Shown piece after piece: positions 13,515 to 13,798 of a DNA stretch of 13,798 nt. The number at the start of each line of letters is the position of its first letter. The first letter of the stretch is position 1. The notes under the pieces were generated by a model, which worked only from the letters and a program-made list of their open reading frames with translations, did no database searches and was not told where the DNA came from. The stretch comes from Desulfovibrionaceae bacterium UBA3823 (lineage in GTDB: Bacteria > Desulfobacterota > Desulfovibrionia > Desulfovibrionales > Desulfovibrionaceae), in assembly GCA_002369295.1 (NCBI GenBank), contig DFDR01000198.1:7705-21502 (forward strand), written 5' to 3'. The translations under genes and the position numbers were made by a program.

Positions 13515-13798
13515 GTCAAAGGCGAGATCGAAGCGGGCGAGGTACTTGCGCAGGCGGTCGGCGTCGTTGGCCTTGGCCTTGGCGAGCCTCGAACTGGCAA
13601 AGAGCGTCCGTCCCGCCTCGGAGAGCGATTTCGCCTGCCGGCAGGTGCGCAGGACCATCGCCAGCTGGGGCTGGTCGAAGAGGTCGAGCGCCTGCAGGGC
13701 ATCCCTGCCCAGGACGGCTTCGAGCAGGGCGCGGTCTTCAGCCAGCCTGCCGTTCTCCCCTGCCGTTCCGGGTGAACCGCAGCCGCAGGCGCCGCCAA
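13479..13798 (-). CDS. rtcR: RtcR-like sigma-54 activator, C-terminal end only
   Basis: Only the last 105 residues are in the window; the N-terminus lies to the right. RtcR is the sigma-54 enhancer-binding activator of the RNA repair genes rtcBA. It senses RNA ends through an N-terminal CARF-like domain and has a central AAA+ domain, neither visible here. The visible part holds a Gly/Cys-rich link (GGACGCGSPG) and then the RtcR-type C-terminal block: ALDLFDQPQLAMVLRTCRQA, SLSEAGRTLFASSR and NDADRLRKYLARFDL. This is the Fis-like DNA-binding end, and the NDADRLRKYLARF signature is, to my knowledge, characteristic of RtcR. Another sigma-54 activator with a similar tail is possible. No rtcA or rtcB is in view. 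Confidence 0.75.
   Translation of the reverse strand, partial: GGACGCGSPGTAGENGRLAEDRALLEAVLGRDALQALDLFDQPQLAMVLRTCRQAKSLSEAGRTLFASSRLAKAKANDADRLRKYLARFDLAFDGVKAMLAEGSP

Overview
The window looks like a piece of a GC-rich chromosome from a Desulfovibrionaceae-type sulfate reducer. This is inferred mainly from the large outer-membrane porin at 3488-5053, which matches the homotrimeric porin family abundant in Desulfovibrio. The tandem 2-hydroxyacyl-CoA dehydratase activator, the stand-alone phenylacetate-CoA ligase and the small signal-peptide proteins fit that reading. Species cannot be assigned from the sequence alone. I see no integrase, transposase or CRISPR array.

Layout. The left edge holds most of the N-terminal part of a fused two-copy BadF/HgdC-type activator (minus strand, running off the window). 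A structured 400-bp spacer leads to aqpZ (plus). From about 2640 to 3430 there is no intact gene, only frame-broken coding-like stretches on the minus strand. The porin (minus) follows, with its own terminator. Next is a tight minus-strand operon, rsfS - gpmI - small zinc-ribbon protein, whose genes overlap by 4 and 1 bases. Divergent from it is a phenylacetate-CoA ligase gene (plus). Then comes a tRNA cluster, Gly(GCC)-Cys(GCA)-Gly(GCC)-Gly(CCC), with a clear promoter and a strong terminator.

The right third is an envelope-protein region. It contains an exported transglutaminase-like (LapG/BTLCP type) cysteine peptidase with a His-rich pentapeptide repeat, and an AT-rich non-coding island. 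A diverged copy of the peptidase gene's 3' end follows. Three small plus-strand genes come next: an exported 152-residue protein and two glycine-zipper lipoproteins, each lipoprotein gene with a folded leader. A strong terminator closes the series, and a near-identical hairpin serves the convergent minus-strand gene for a 147-residue exported protein. That gene has a well-matched sigma-54 (-24/-12) promoter placed directly behind the C-terminal end of an rtcR-like sigma-54 activator gene, which runs off the right edge.

The most interesting leads are the sigma-54 promoter behind rtcR, the three-way-junction-like leader before the first glycine-zipper gene, the His-rich repeat on the peptidase, and the diverged gene-end duplication next to the AT-rich island. 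No complete new system is proven by the sequence. The rest is mostly ordinary core genome.
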